From NCBI RefSeq assembly GCF_026151205.1, contig NC_087074.1:7853726-7917725 (forward strand): a stretch of 64,000 nt of DNA, written 5' to 3'. Shown here in pieces: positions 1 to 13,319 of this stretch (position 1 is its first letter; every line of letters starts with the position of its first letter). The position numbers and the translations under genes are program-made. This DNA is from Bolinopsis microptera. Lineage: Eukaryota; Ctenophora; Tentaculata; Lobata; Bolinopsidae. The notes below the pieces were generated by a model that had not been told where the DNA came from, ran no database searches, and worked only from the letters and a program-made list of their open reading frames with translations.

Positions 1-3000
1 CCTCCCTCCAAGACCGCTTCTCACCCGTCCTCTACACCATGCTCCTCTACAAAGACAAGTTAATCTACTCAGCATTAAATAAGCACGACACCAAGGTTCT
101 CTACCACTATCTCATAAACATTCTCTTCCCTGCTCATCTAGAAACTTCTGGCATGGAGTTCATCAGCAAATCTTTACAGACCATGGGCAGGTAAATGTAA
201 GAATTTGTCATCGGTTGTTGAATTCGCTTTGTCTCAAGGAATAAGTATTACAGTTTCCCTTTTTCCACTCCTTGGTTACGGATATAAATCTCCAATCTAT
301 ATTCCATACTCATATTCATCTATCAGGTATCTGAACGGTCCAGACAATTTCGACGAAAACATCAAAGCTAGCAGACTGCACCTGACTACCGACAGCAAAG
401 ACGGTGAATTGTCTCAGGTAACTTTATCATTTGTACTTGACTCGTTTCACTCCAAAATTTCGGAAGGTAAGGGGTCGTTCACAAATTACGTAATCACTTT
501 TTGGCCAATTTTTAACCCCCCCCCCCCTCCCCCCTCCGTAATACTTTTTACACATAGCTATTGTGTCAAAATTACACTAGCGTAATCATTTGGAAATCCC
601 CCTACCCCCTCGGCTGATTACGTAATCTGTGAACGACCCCTAATTTAAAAATTTTGACGAAGTCAATAAAAGCAAAAAAGGTAATGAAAATTTGGTGAGT
701 CTGCTATGTTCCTTAATAGTAATAGGGAGAGAATAGCGTAGTCTTTATATAAATTCGTAACAAAGGTCTACATAAATGTGTTGTCCACATTCCCAGGAAC
801 CACGAAAAAGCGTAAGACTGAAACTGATGGGGGAAACTTTCTAGAGAACTTTTTCTAGGTGCTTATTCGCCTGCCCCCGAACCTTGAAAGTCATAACTCG
901 ATTTTGGAAGGTCTGTGTGATCACAACAGGGGATATAAAAAGTACTGTAATTGCTACATTATGGCAGACGCACGCGGTTTCCAAAGTGATCTGACAATCA
1001 TATAACGATAAATTTAGGTTTTTTTTATTGAAAAATCACTTAAAACCTGTCTTCGTAGGTCAATTTCGATAACCTTTTGTGGGAGATCTCACAGACCTTC
1101 CAAAATCGAGTTATGGCTTTCAAGGTTAGGTTGGGGCGGAAGGGCGCCTGGAGAAACATTGCTCTAGAAAGTTTTCCCCGTCAGTTTTAGTCTTACGCTT
1201 TTCTTTTGTGGTTCCTGGGACTATGAACAATACATTTTTTCTTTTTCTTTTTAAATGTGTATTGATCCCGTTTGATGTGACAAGGAAAAAGTTCTTATCA
1301 GAAAAGATTTTCTGAGTTCAGTATTACACTAATTGCATACGTTGCTCTTTTCTTACTCTCTTATCTTAGTGCTTATCTCTGTTGATTGTAACGTGCAGCT
1401 ACAGTGGTTTGTGTATCACCGTGTTACACGACCATGACCATCCCGCCCAGCGAGTATGGTGAAAAGGAGATCAACATGTTAAGGGGTGACTCAGTTGAAC
1501 TTCTCAGCAAGGCTATGTACGAGATGGAGATCACAGCAATGAAGCAACTATCCCCTTCGTGCGTGAAGAAGATGAACAAGAACACTGCGTGTGACTTGTT
1601 GCACGATGCATTAAGATATTTGGAGGAGTTCACTGGTGTCGTATCCACGGACTACAAGATGGCCTCAAACTCAGTTAAACATCTTATGTTCGAGACACAG
1701 GAGACCATCATTAAGCTGCAGTCAGAACTACTAGCCTGCAAAAATGAACAGTTGGAATCGTTGCAGACGTCAGTTAAATCGTCAGTCGGAGAGTCTGTCA
1801 AGGCTGAATTCCAATCCTTCAGCTCGGTATTACAGGCGAATTGTCCAGAATCTCAGAAGCCTGTCAGTTCTGAAATGATCAAGAAAGCTGTGAAAACTGT
1901 GGTACAGGAGGAAGACCGAAACAAAAATCTGATGATTTTTGGTTTATCGGAGCAGGACAATGAGGAGCTCAGCACCGTGGTCAGTGAAGTGTTCTCAGCA
2001 ATCGGAGAGAAACCCAGAATCGAAGCTAGTAGAGTCGGAAAGCTCAAACCTGGCAAGGCTGTGAGACCAGTTAAAGTGACTGCGGCAAGTGCAACAATTG
2101 TTAATCAGATTCTCGCTAAATCGAGAAACCTGCGAGCAACGGAAAAGTTTAAAACTGTTTTTATCAGCCCAGATCGATCTCCAGAACAGAGAGCCAAGCA
2201 AAGAGAACTCGTCAGGGACATGAAAAAACTGGTAACTGAGCAGCCTGATAAGCTACACTTTATCAGAAACGGTACTATAAAGAGTACTGATAAGACTAAT
2301 AAGACTGCAGAATGAGCTTGTGTGTTTTTAATAATTGATTATTATTAGTGTATTCAAGTTTTTGTTGTGTGGAGGATGTTTTAACTCACTCTTGTGTGCC
2401 CAGTCTTGCACTGTCAGTATTTCTCGACACTTTGAGCACACAAAACTGTCAGTTTTCGCGACAATTGTCAGATTTCGTTTTCAGTTCTGTCAATTTCAAG
2501 CGCTACTAGCTCTACTACTAGTAGTCTACTTCAGCTCACATTAAAGGGAGTTTTCGTCGTGCGTGTAGCGCCCTTCAAGTTTAACTTGGACGGATAGGAT
2601 TTAAAAAACTTCTGATTATAATATTTATACTATATTGTATTTTGTATCTATGTATTTTAGTAAATGGTCATTAGAACCACCGGCACCGTCCGGGCCCAAA
2701 CAAAAAACAAACAGAACCTTTTCCTTGTCGCATCAAATAAAATCAATACAAATTGTACCCAAGAAACATTTCAACAATGCGACCCATGAATAATGTTCCG
2801 ATCCGAATTTTACATGGACACCACATTCCTGTAGAGAAACCTTTGTTACGAATTTATTCACACATTATGATCCCATAGAGTTCTATTCTTGCCCTGGCCC
2901 TAACTATGAGTAGACTATGTTTACTTCCGATAAAATACGTGGTCACGCCGCACCATAGTAAACAATGCAGATCGCAATAACTGTTCAGCCCTCAGGCAGG

Positions 3001-5246
3001 TCAGCAGTTTGACCAGTCACACATTTAAATTAGATTAAGATATATTTCGAAGTAGAAAGTAACTCGATGAGGATTCATGTCTGAGTCCTTTCCATATCTG
3101 CGCCCTTGCCATATCTGGGCTCTTACCATATTCGGGCCCTTCTGACTTTTGGTGTCGTATTCCAGGGCAATTTCAAGGTTATTGTATGTAGCCTTCTGTA
3201 ATCAGCCTTCTGTAATCGGTTCAGTATGCACTGAATATGAAAATGGGGTGATTTTGATTATGAAGGGTATTTTGAGATAACATATTAAATATGTTGTCGA
3301 GTATGAACATGTGTTGTAACTTCTATCCGTTATTTTGATGAAGACCCCCGGCCCCCTAAATGTGTTGATTCGCTGCTCAATCGAGCTCAAGTCTGACGAT
3401 ATCTCCTGTTTTTATGCTGTTTGATGCAAATCATCCATTGGACATTTCTTGTTCGCTGATTCTATAATTCACATTGGAATTGGATGGCCGTTTGAATCAT
3501 TCAAAAATTGCTACGTATGTTTAAAATCGTACAAGTAGCACAAGCTTCTGATATCAAATCGTCACACTGGGTACATTTCAGGTGTTCCTTCTTGTGTACA
3601 ACAACATGGACACTACACTGTGTCTTATGATAGACGCCACCACTTCCTGTACCAAGACCTTCTACAAGACTCTCCACGCTTTTCTCTCTACAAACGTTCC
3701 AACTCTTGATAACATCGTCTCCAAACAGGTACTCGGAATTGTGGTTTGTTTTCACTTTTCATTCTTTAGTAGTTTACTAGTTTAACATCATGGTTGTCAG
3801 AATCTTAAGCTGTATTGTATCAGCACTATTTGTTTGTAAATTGAACTTTATTTAAAGAAATTACATTTGAACGATCCTTTACGAGCTTGAAATATATTCG
3901 TTTGTTTGTTTTCCACTTGTCTCATGCTGTTCAACTATGTGTGCCAATGTAATCTCTATAACATTTAATTGACCTCAGACTCAATTGTTAATTAGCAGAA
4001 TTGTAGACTTAGCGAAGAGATAATTCGTACTCCGTTTTATAGATCTAGATTGTAGAGTACGCTATATAAATATCTACCACATACCACACTTTATATTATC
4101 ACAGACGACTAGTAACCGAGTACCGGTCTAGAGATTTGGCTGCTGAACCGGAAACAGTCGGATATCAATCTATTTTCCTGTTAGCTAGACCAGAACCGAG
4201 TGGCAAACAGGAGAATTTAAACTATACTGAAAGGTTCCGGAATTTCTAACCGCTGGTTGCTAGATGTCAGAAAATTGTTTTATCAGCCTTAGCACCCTGT
4301 GATCTTATGATGAGGATTGAGGACCCGGCAACAGCCGTTGGATCACAAGCAGAAACTATTTGTCGAACAAGAGTACACTACCTGGACTCTAGTTCGACAA
4401 TCGACACGTACTGAAGTTCGACAGGGGTAATATCTGGCGAACTTAAGTTGTCGAACTATAGTGCGTGTCGAACTAGAGTACGTGAATCATACTAAAGCAC
4501 CATATAATATGTAAAGCCCCGATTTACCGCCAACCCCCATTTACCGCGCCTACTGTACACTGTTAAATGTTAATCTTACCGATCATCCAAAATTACTCAA
4601 TATCTCCTCCCAGGTAGCGCCCAAAGCTCTGAGCGGTGGATCATCATCACACCACGTGACTCCAGTTAACGACAATATCCGTTATCTCCTCTACAACTAC
4701 GATAACCTTGCCTACGTTTCAACGCTTCATACTCCTCCTCTCATCTCAACAGCTTTCATGAGGACCATCAGTGATATCACCGCCGTCATCAAGGATAAAC
4801 GTTAGTTTTGTATTTTATAAGGTTTGGTTGAATTTCTCTGTTTTATTAGAATTACAACTTCTAGATTTATGTGAGCTTTTTAAGATGTTAATATTAATTT
4901 AACTTACTTAAAGCCTACTTAATACCTGGTTTACTCCAAATAAACATCAGCACCTCCTTTATGCTTATACATTACACCTGTGTACAAAACGTAGTCATGT
5001 GTTCCATAGAAAAGATATGGTAATTTTGACACCAGTACCATATGCAAGAAATTTAAAACCATCACAGGAGAAGCTGATATAGTGATAAAGACAGGATCAG
5101 ATATTTGGATCTCAGCCAGAAAAAGCAAAAGTCGCGTCCTCTTTTCGCTCATCCTCCAAAAGAACATGCACTACATAAACGTGGTGGAGGACGTTCGGAG
5201 ACTTAGCCTGAACTTATTTAATAAAACATATTTTTGTGAGTATTAG
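1..5246 (+). CDS. CCZ1: CCZ1 homolog, 3' part (Mon1-Ccz1 Rab7 exchange factor subunit)
   Basis: Five exons join in phase: 1-190 (frame opens at base 3), 327-417, 3582-3728, 4614-4800 and 5068-5246, giving 263 residues. The 5' end lies outside the window. Recognisable family segments, in order, are VLYTMLLYKDKLIYSAL (longin-type strand), RYLNGPDNFDENIKASRLHL, a LCLMIDATT segment, and a C-terminal longin-like block (IVIKTGSDIWISARKS, then NMHYINVVEDVRRL). CCZ1 pairs with MON1 to activate Rab7 on late endosomes and autophagosomes; that role is family knowledge. All junctions are GT-AG, and the R codon split across 4800/5068 confirms the last join. Intron 2 (418-3581) is unusually long for this window because it has collected three mobile elements. 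Identification is firm; exact exon ends rest on phase and splice motifs. Confidence 0.9.
470..641. repeat. MITE copy 1 (GGGGTCGTTCACA family) in CCZ1 intron 2
   Basis: Terminal inverted repeats read GGGGTCGTTCACAAATTACG on the left (from 471) and the complement ending in CGACCCC at 640. Flanking TAA on both sides looks like a 3-bp target duplication, as made by PIF/Harbinger transposases. It contains a C-run near 518-532. No coding capacity. Related full or half copies lie at 12416-12442, 12936-13036, 14637-14670, 55976-56372 and 56563-56660. Confidence 0.75.
791..1220. repeat. Fold-back element in CCZ1 intron 2
   Basis: The left arm (about 791-925) starts TCCCAGGAACCAC and its reverse complement returns at about 1085-1220, ending GTGGTTCCTGGGA. 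The arms share long blocks such as AACTCGATTTTGGAAGGTCT, with small differences. The roughly 160-bp centre is unique AT-rich sequence. There is no ORF, so this is a non-autonomous inverted-repeat element of unknown class. Confidence 0.75.
1434..2315 (+). mobile_element. LINE ORF1-type protein, intact ORF inside CCZ1 intron 2
   Basis: This 293-residue ORF is in the same orientation as the host gene. An in-frame non-ATG extension to 1404 is possible, but ATG 1434 is preferred. Residues about 85-150 look coiled-coil (ETIIKLQSELLACKNEQLES). A RRM-like and C-terminal module follows (EEDRNKNLMIFGLSEQ, ASRVGKLKPGKAVRPVKV, FISPDRSPEQRAKQRELV). This arrangement is typical of ORF1 proteins of L2/CR1/RTE-like non-LTR elements, which bind RNA. 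No reverse-transcriptase ORF follows: 2316-3581 has only short noise ORFs. It is either an ORF1-only derivative or an element truncated at its 3' side, which is the unusual side. The family call rests on pattern and is not certain. Confidence 0.7.
2316..3581. other. Remainder of CCZ1 intron 2, no gene seen
   Basis: AT-rich sequence downstream of the LINE ORF1. I see no conserved coding segment, no RT motifs and no clear inverted repeat. It may include the 3' untranslated part of the LINE-derived element. Confidence 0.5.
4361..4491. repeat. Hairpin cluster with GTTCGACA arms in CCZ1 intron 4
   Basis: TGTCGAACAAGAGT at 4361 is nearly complementary to ACTCTAGTTCGACA ending at 4399. Further GTACTGAAGTTCGACA and TGTCGAACTAGAGTACGTG pieces follow. 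A related cluster with the same words lies at about 49690-49875 in an SPT6 intron, so this is a dispersed short palindromic repeat. Confidence 0.6.
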
Positions 5247-6189
5247 TCTCTGAAGAGTATTAGACTGTGGTCTGTGAAGACAGTAAAATTCTCGACTTTC
5301 TTAATTTTAGAGTAAACTTTTCTTAAGTATTATTACGATTTTTACTGTTGCCAAATCGACGATTCCCCGTGCAATTTCAAACCAATTTGTGATCTGTTAA
5401 ATTATGAAAAAGTATCATCCATAAATTCCACATATTATAGTCTAATCTAAGAGTGTTAATTTCTAAGAGTAACACCTTAAATAGACAATAATGGATGCGT
5501 TAAATAATTAATTTAGTAACGAAGTGACTTAACGGTATTTTCCGAATACTTGATCCGGTCCCTGTCCTAACGAAACGTTTTACGTTAAGTAACACATAGT
5601 AATGAGTAAGATAATATAAATAAGGGGACCAGTTACTGAAAGTACCTTTAAAATTACATTGTAAATAGATTGTGAGGAACACTTTGTTCGGCTGGCCCGA
5701 CTTCTGTTAATTAAGAGTTACGTGTCATACCGATGTATTTGATGTCATCGCCATGATAAATTTGTGTATGTTTTGATAAATTAATTTTAATTTTTACTGT
5801 TTTCTTAATGAGTTTAATCGTTGATTACATATCTATGTCAACAAATTTCATTCGATGCTTTTTTGATTTGATTACATTCTGCTCATTCTGTTCATTCTGC
5901 TCATATGCAGCAAGAAAATATTCTAAAGAGGAATGTAATTTGATGTGAACAGGATATTTGTGCTCTGTCACGGTTATTAGGGTAGTGTTAGGGTGTTCCC
6001 GCAGTGTTTCTAGTCTTTTTTACCCTAGATGTTACACTAGCTAGTGTTTTTGTGCAGTACTACTAAAACCACTGTAAACCAGCCAAACAATCAGGAAAAT
6101 CAATTTACAAGCCTCGATACCAAACCAGTGACCAGTTAGTGTTACGTTATATATATATCAAATTCTTATATTTCCTTCTCCTAATTAAG
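5247..6189. other. Gap between CCZ1 and Mondo
   Basis: No ORF with recognisable content. It should contain the CCZ1 3' UTR and either the Mondo promoter or a missed 5' Mondo exon. Confidence 0.5.
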
Positions 6190-9111
6190 ATAGCATGGCC
6201 AGTGAAAGGTTACCGTAGCTATGGATACGAGCCAACACGGCCTGAACTTATGGACAGTGAGATAATAAGAGCTGTGCAGAAAGATAAACGGACTAAAAAG
6301 GACAAGGTCAGTGGATAGTGATCCCGTGGATTTTCGACTTAAAAGTCGATCCGCCGTTAAAATAATCCGGAATTTTTCGAATTTGCTGTCTCTAATTTGG
6401 GCTAAACTAGCGCAAAGTTTAAATCTACATATTATTGTATAATATAATGCTTACTAATCATTCCAGAGAGATGAGCTTCCCAACTCGAACATAGCAGAAG
6501 ATGATTTGTACAAGGAGGTGATAAAGCCACTAAAAGCGGAGTTCTCTGACCCAATAGTTGCTCCGCATTGGTGGAAGAAACCCGCTGATAACTTCAAGGG
6601 GTTCGCTGAGAAAACCCGCATCAACAATACCATCTGGAGACAATGGTTAGTATTTAAACATGATATTATAACTAGATATAACATGATATAACTAAATGGA
6701 TTACTTTTCTAGAGGTTCAATCAGCGAACTTGAGTCGTGACTAGATTTCTTTTTACCCTCTCCAACCGACTTCTTTATTATGTGACATCCTCTTTTATCA
6801 ATGAATCCAACACTGATAAAATGTATCTGGTCAAATAAACTGTAACTCAGGTATGTACATTTCGTGAAAGGAAAAGAAACAGTGGTAAAGTTCGCAAACC
6901 CAATGCCTTTAGCTGACAAGTACCACGCCCGAGTGCTGGCTGTAGTGGTTGAGGGCCACTATTGGTGCAGGTATGTTAGTGACCATCATGTCAACAACAG
7001 TAAATAAAACATTAAATAAAACATCAAATAAAATATGAAATAAAACATTAAATAAAACATTAAATAGAGCATTAAATAAAATTAATCGTTTCTAAAATTG
7101 GGGGTGTGCATTGTTAAACTCTTCGCTCAACTCTCATCACACATTTTTGCAAATATTCTTCTTTTCTAACGATGAACTGCATATGATGGTGTAATTACCG
7201 CAATTACACATAATTAATAATTGCTAATTACGTGTTACAGGAAGCACACTGCAATCAGAGCACAATACAACAACTGGAGGCACAGCAGAAAACCACTCAA
7301 ACCTGTGATTAAGATCGACAACCTCGTCGTCAAAGATAAACAGCAGGTTTTTACTGTTTAAAAAATTATTTCCATTAATATAAAGGCATGATTATTGCTA
7401 TGAACTGAAATTTGTTGTCCGCAACACCACTGTATTTAACCAAAATATAGTTTACCACAACACTGAAGTTTGTCTCTGTGCAGGAAGAAGTTGATATTTC
7501 CTCACCTGGTGTCGATGATCTAGTCCTCTCTGGTATGCTAAATGGGTTCAGTGATCTGGAAGCTTTAGATCTGTCAGTTCAGTTCGACCTACCGGACTTC
7601 TTCGGCAACTGCGATAACCTTCTCAACTTTGATACACCGACATGGGTTGATAAGGTGATAAGAATGGGACTGAAAAGACGCCTGAGATATATGCTGGATT
7701 ATTCAAATTAAAATTATGATTCATTTGTAAAGGTTTTAAATGATATATATTATATATAACTTTACTGATCTGAAAGAATAAATCTAAATGTGTATCAGGT
7801 ACCAGTAACTGAGCCAGTATCCAGTGCTAACGGTTATCATCCTCCAACCCCTGTTCTCTATCCTTTAACAGGTCAGAAGCTTTACCAACCATATTATTAT
7901 GTAACTTTAGACCTGTCCCCATTCATGAGTTCTTACCATTTCACTAGAATGTTCTGTAAAATCCTGTACCAAAGTGTTCGAAATAGTAACACACAACAAC
8001 CTCAGGACCCCCACAAGTCACAACATCAAGCGAGGATCAAATAGACACGACCAGTCTTAACACCCTAGCCACGGCTGCTAACATGTCCGAGTACTACCAG
8101 TCTGGTTCCCAGCAGCCCCAGTACCCTTATCGGCCCCCTGATCCGGGCTACCGGCCCCCATACCCCCAGCAACCCTACATGGGACAGGAGAGACCTTATA
8201 ACGGAGTAGAAACTCAACAGTCTGCCTGTAGACAGTTCTCAGAGCAACCCCCTTCAGTCACACCAAGTGTTATGAACATGGAGCAGAACAGCGACTACAA
8301 CATGACCACCACTCTAGCAAACCCCTCTCTTCCTCTCCAGACCACTCATCAGACCATGTACATGAACCCTAACATGCCGGTACCTAAAGGTCCTGCTTAC
8401 TACCCTCCTACCCGTCTCCAATACTGTTACTCCGACAAGACCTCGTACAGTGGTCCTATAGAACAGGGATCCCACCATCCTCCTCAACCACCAATAACCT
8501 TCTCCCACCAGCAACCTTACCCTGAGCAACAACAGCAACAGCAACCTCTGCAGGCTTCCGGCTATAAACAGAAACTCTCCGAGATAGAGATAGACAGGAA
8601 GAGGAGACGAGCCATGAAGGACAGGTTACAGAACCTGAAGCAAGTGCTACCTCCCGCTCCAGTGGGCACCAAACACACCCACGCTGCCATTCTCAACACC
8701 GCTGCCGAGTACCTGAGGAAGGAGGAAGCTTCTTTAGACACTCTGGAGACCGAGATAGTCAGGCTGAACTCACTCATCAACCAGACTAAAGATCACATCA
8801 TCTCTCAGCAAGCCCAGATCCCAGAAAACGGGATCAGTTCCGCTTGTTACGGTTCCAGTATAGTCGAGACTCAATATTCGGAGTTTCTGGAGCAGCAAGT
8901 TAGTTTGAACCCCCTGATGAAACTTTACTCGTCCATGTTAGAACCCCTCTTTTTATCTTTTAACAGTATGGTAGACAACACCTCTTTGGACAGTTTCTGT
9001 AAAACTGCCCATCAGTGGTTCGCTCAGAACTGTTCTCTGATTAAGTTAAGGGAGTTGGCTACCAACCTAGTGACCAGTCCTAATTTAGAATTTGAAGGTT
9101 CTGGTGGGTAG
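6190..9111 (+). CDS. Mondo-family bHLH-zip transcription factor (MLXIP/ChREBP homolog)
   Basis: Seven exons join in phase: 6190-6306, 6467-6645, 6851-6970, 7241-7346, 7484-7654, 7799-7871 and 8006-9111 (up to 623 codons). The Mondo conserved region is clear: VAPHWWKKPADNFKGFAEKT, RINNTIWRQWYVHFVKG, VVVEGHYWCRKHTAIRAQYN. A Pro/Gln/Tyr-rich middle with a Q run follows, then a bHLH (IDRKRRRAMKDRLQNLKQVL, HTHAAILNTAAEYLRKEEAS) and a leucine zipper. The C-terminal dimerisation/cytoplasmic-localisation block ends in FCKTAHQWFAQNCSLIKLRE. Mondo proteins pair with Mlx and drive sugar-responsive genes. The start is unresolved: the first exon is open to 6190, the first in-frame ATG is at 6250, and the ATG at 6194 is out of frame. 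The basic region differs from the family (E for His5, D for Glu9). Confidence 0.88.
7003..7084. repeat. AAATAAAACATT tandem array in Mondo intron 3
   Basis: Six or seven imperfect 12-13-bp copies of AAATAAAACATT occur directly after exon 6851-6970. It is a simple intronic minisatellite with no visible function. Confidence 0.8.
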
Positions 9112-9390
9112 TAATATTTGATAGTCATTAGGTAATAGGTCATTTAACCAATTAGATTATACATTTTTCAATTATTCAACCATTTTTGCGATCTCGACTG
9201 ATCTAAATTACAATACTGACATTTTTAGTTTTCTTAGGTTTTATCGTAAAAGAAGTTTTTAATTTATTTATTTACCTTTATTAGAGTAACTTTCAGAGTA
9301 TGAATGAGTTATTTTTAAGTTTGATTTTTGCTTTTAACTGTTTTGTTACTGACAAGGAAAAGATGTAATTACTACTCAACAGATTTTATT

Positions 9391-9841
9391 ATTCTAGGAA
9401 GGCGCGCACTATATCTCCACATAAAGCACAGCCAATTTGATACGTATGAAATAATTCTTCAAATTGATTGATTCTGCAATAAGTTGACGTGTGTTGACCA
9501 AAATTGAACAGGGAATCGTTTAAGATCACTTTCGAAGCACCTCGACAAAAACTACGACGCTATTGTGCTTTTCACGGAGAAATAAGACATTAGTGTTTTT
9601 GAGTTTGTCATTCTCTTCGCAAAGTATTCCAAGTGATTTGTATAAGTACATACATTGATCCGAATACAATGCTGATTGCAAAAGATTTTATCTCGATTCA
9701 TGAAATTTGAAGTGTGCTTTCAATATGGGGAGTGTGTTTTCAATTTTGGTAGTGTGCTTTAAATTTGGGGAGTGTGCTTTCAATTTGGGGAGTGTGCTTT
9801 CTGTGGAGATATAAACTGTTCCTTCTAGGAACGTGAACAGA
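9391..9841. repeat. Non-autonomous inverted-repeat element between Mondo and LZIC
   Basis: TTCTAGGAA marks both edges (9392 and 9833). Inside them, TATATCTCCACATAAAGCACA (9410-9430) is nearly the complement of the block ending GTGGAGATATA at 9813. The segment GGGAATCGTTTAAGATCACT (from about 9511) recurs near 11688 (diverged) and 57735, defining a dispersed family. Confidence 0.65.
9711..9800. repeat. 20-bp tandem repeat, five copies
   Basis: AGTGTGCTTT begins at 9711, 9731, 9751, 9771 and 9791, an exact 20-bp period, with CAATTTGGGG-type second halves. The array sits just inside the right end of the 9391-9841 element. Confidence 0.9.
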
Positions 9842-10134
9842 CCTAGTTTACTGTATCTTAAGATCTTAACCCGTTTTAAGATGATTTGATGTATGGATTG
9901 TGGAACATGTAAGATTGGAATTTGCTACAGTTATTTTACTACAAGTATTTTGCTACGAGTGGTTTTTTTTTGCAAATCTCAAAATTTATCCTTGTAAATT
10001 TTAAGTTTTGATTCATGAACTTTTGTTTAGGTTGACAGATTTGACAGTATCGAGTGCTTCTATTTGATGAATTATCACAAAGTATCCCCTAATTTACAAT
10101 TAGCAGCTAAGTTCCAATAAATGCTGGACAGGTG

Positions 10135-11975
<1,841 letters not shown>

Positions 11976-12415
11976 TAAATCTTTACAACTTGTGGATCCC
12001 AGTATGCAGTACGATTTTGATAAAAGTTGGACAGAATTTGCTGATATTTGATATTATCGTAGATTGTGTCTATTGACTGGTGACAGCAACGAATTTTTCT
12101 GACTAAATTTATTCTTAACTTTCAATTTTTCTTCGATCAATTTTATTCTTGACTTTCAGTTTAGTTCTTCAATCAATGTCTATGATTTCGTAAACTTTTC
12201 TGTAGTAGTTTCTGATATTTGGAGTTCATTGTGGATATGACAAATTTGGTTGTGAGGCTTTTGGATGCTGCCAAGATATAATAAAGTATATGCCATACGT
12301 AGAAAAGTTCTGCTACGATTTTCGGATAACATATGACATAACTTTTCGGATAACATAACTTTAAGTATAGCTCAACTCCTGCTCTCAATTTGCAAATTGT
12401 TTACTGTTTTGAGTA

Positions 12416-12442
12416 ATGATTACGTAATATGTGAACGACCCC
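12416..12442. repeat. Half MITE, right end (GGGGTCGTTCACA family)
   Basis: GATTACGTAATATGTGAACG followed by ACCCCT matches the right terminus of the 470-641 element. No left terminus is seen nearby. Confidence 0.6.
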
Positions 12443-12459
12443 TATAATAACGGGTGATA

Positions 12460-12940
12460 CTCGTAAAAAATATTGTTCCGAATACAACCCAGAAAACTTT
12501 ACCTAATCGGTTGACCATTGTTAATGGTCTGGCCCGGCGCGCGCTACTTCGTAGCACTTGCCATTAACATTTCGAGAAGAAAGCGGCGCGCGCTACTTCG
12601 AAGAAATTTAGACGAGTAACATCCGTCAACTTAATCGGACGTATCAGAGCTACTCTACCTGGTGATCTCAGGCTATTTTATTTATGTTCATAATCATAGA
12701 ACAATCCGAATAGAGATTAGGCGAAATGACAGGCTTTATAAACATGATAGCCTGAGGTCCCCAGGTAACTTTTTAAAGTATTGGGTTAGGGTTAGGGTTG
12801 GGATCAGATAAGAATTAAGATCGGGCTAGGGTTTCGAATAGTCGTTCAGGGCCAGCGCCTAGCTAGAGCTACAGATTACAGAACTGGGTGAAAAAGTTAA
12901 GTGACAGTCGAGTGTAAAGTAATTAATCATCATGATCCCG
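12460..12940. repeat. Composite dispersed repeat shared with 57020-57730
   Basis: CATTGTTAATGGTCTGGCCC, GCGCGCTACTTCGTAGCACT and TTTAGACGAGTAACATCCGT (12515-12625) reappear at 57249-57370. GTGACAGTCGAGTGTAAAGT at about 12901 reappears at 57701 and, inverted, at 57134-57165. It includes a few TTAGGG units near 12783, probably incidental. Confidence 0.7.
12656..12772. repeat. 117-bp fold-back element
   Basis: ACCTGGTGATCTCAGGCTAT at the left edge is nearly the complement of ATAGCCTGAGGTCCCCAGGT at the right edge. Partial copies with the same right end lie at 13187-13262 and 14432-14507. Confidence 0.7.
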
Positions 12941-13036
12941 TTCACATATTTAACGTAATCAGTATGAGAGGACTTCCAAATGATTACGCTAGTGTAATTT
13001 TGACACAATAGCTATTATATGTGTGATGTGTAAAAC
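12936..13036. repeat. Half MITE, inverted relative to the 540-645 copy
   Basis: CCGTTCACATATTTAACGTA then GATTACGCTAGTGTAATTTT and CACAATAGCTAT is the reverse complement of the right half of the element at 470-641. Confidence 0.65.
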
Positions 13037-13186
13037 TGGGCTCTTACTAATTCGCTCGCCCAAAAATTATCACGTGACTTCGGGTTTAATAGTTTTGCAG
13101 CCGAACAAAACGGTTTTACTATAATCCATAATCCCAACCCTAATCCTAACTGCTAACCATAAGCCCTTGTATCACGTCGTGACCCT

Positions 13187-13262
13187 TACTGGGCCGCGCT
13201 CAGCCTGTCATTCTCTATGTTTATCTCCATGTTTATGAACATGATAGCCTGAGGTCCCCAGG
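13187..13262. repeat. Repeat unit TACTGGGCCGCGCTCAGCCT, copy 1
   Basis: It starts ACTGGGCCGCGCTCAGCCTG and ends GCCTGAGGTCCCCAGG. The same start and end occur at 14432-14507, so the two copies bracket the 13320-14180 element. Confidence 0.65.
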
Positions 13263-13319
13263 CATCGTGCGCGTGACCCCGCCACGGTCGTTTTACTATG
13301 GTACGGTGAAACCCCTTTA

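Noticed and set aside
205-585. 126-codon ORF over CCZ1 exon 2
   Set aside because: Only its middle (327-417) is the real exon; the rest is intron and MITE sequence, ending in a poly-Pro artefact of the C-run.
3501-3755. Minus-strand ORF over CCZ1 exon 3
   Set aside because: Shadow of the conserved plus-strand exon.
12783-12806. TTAGGG units suggesting a telomere or interstitial telomere
   Set aside because: Only two or three imperfect units inside a dispersed repeat; no array.
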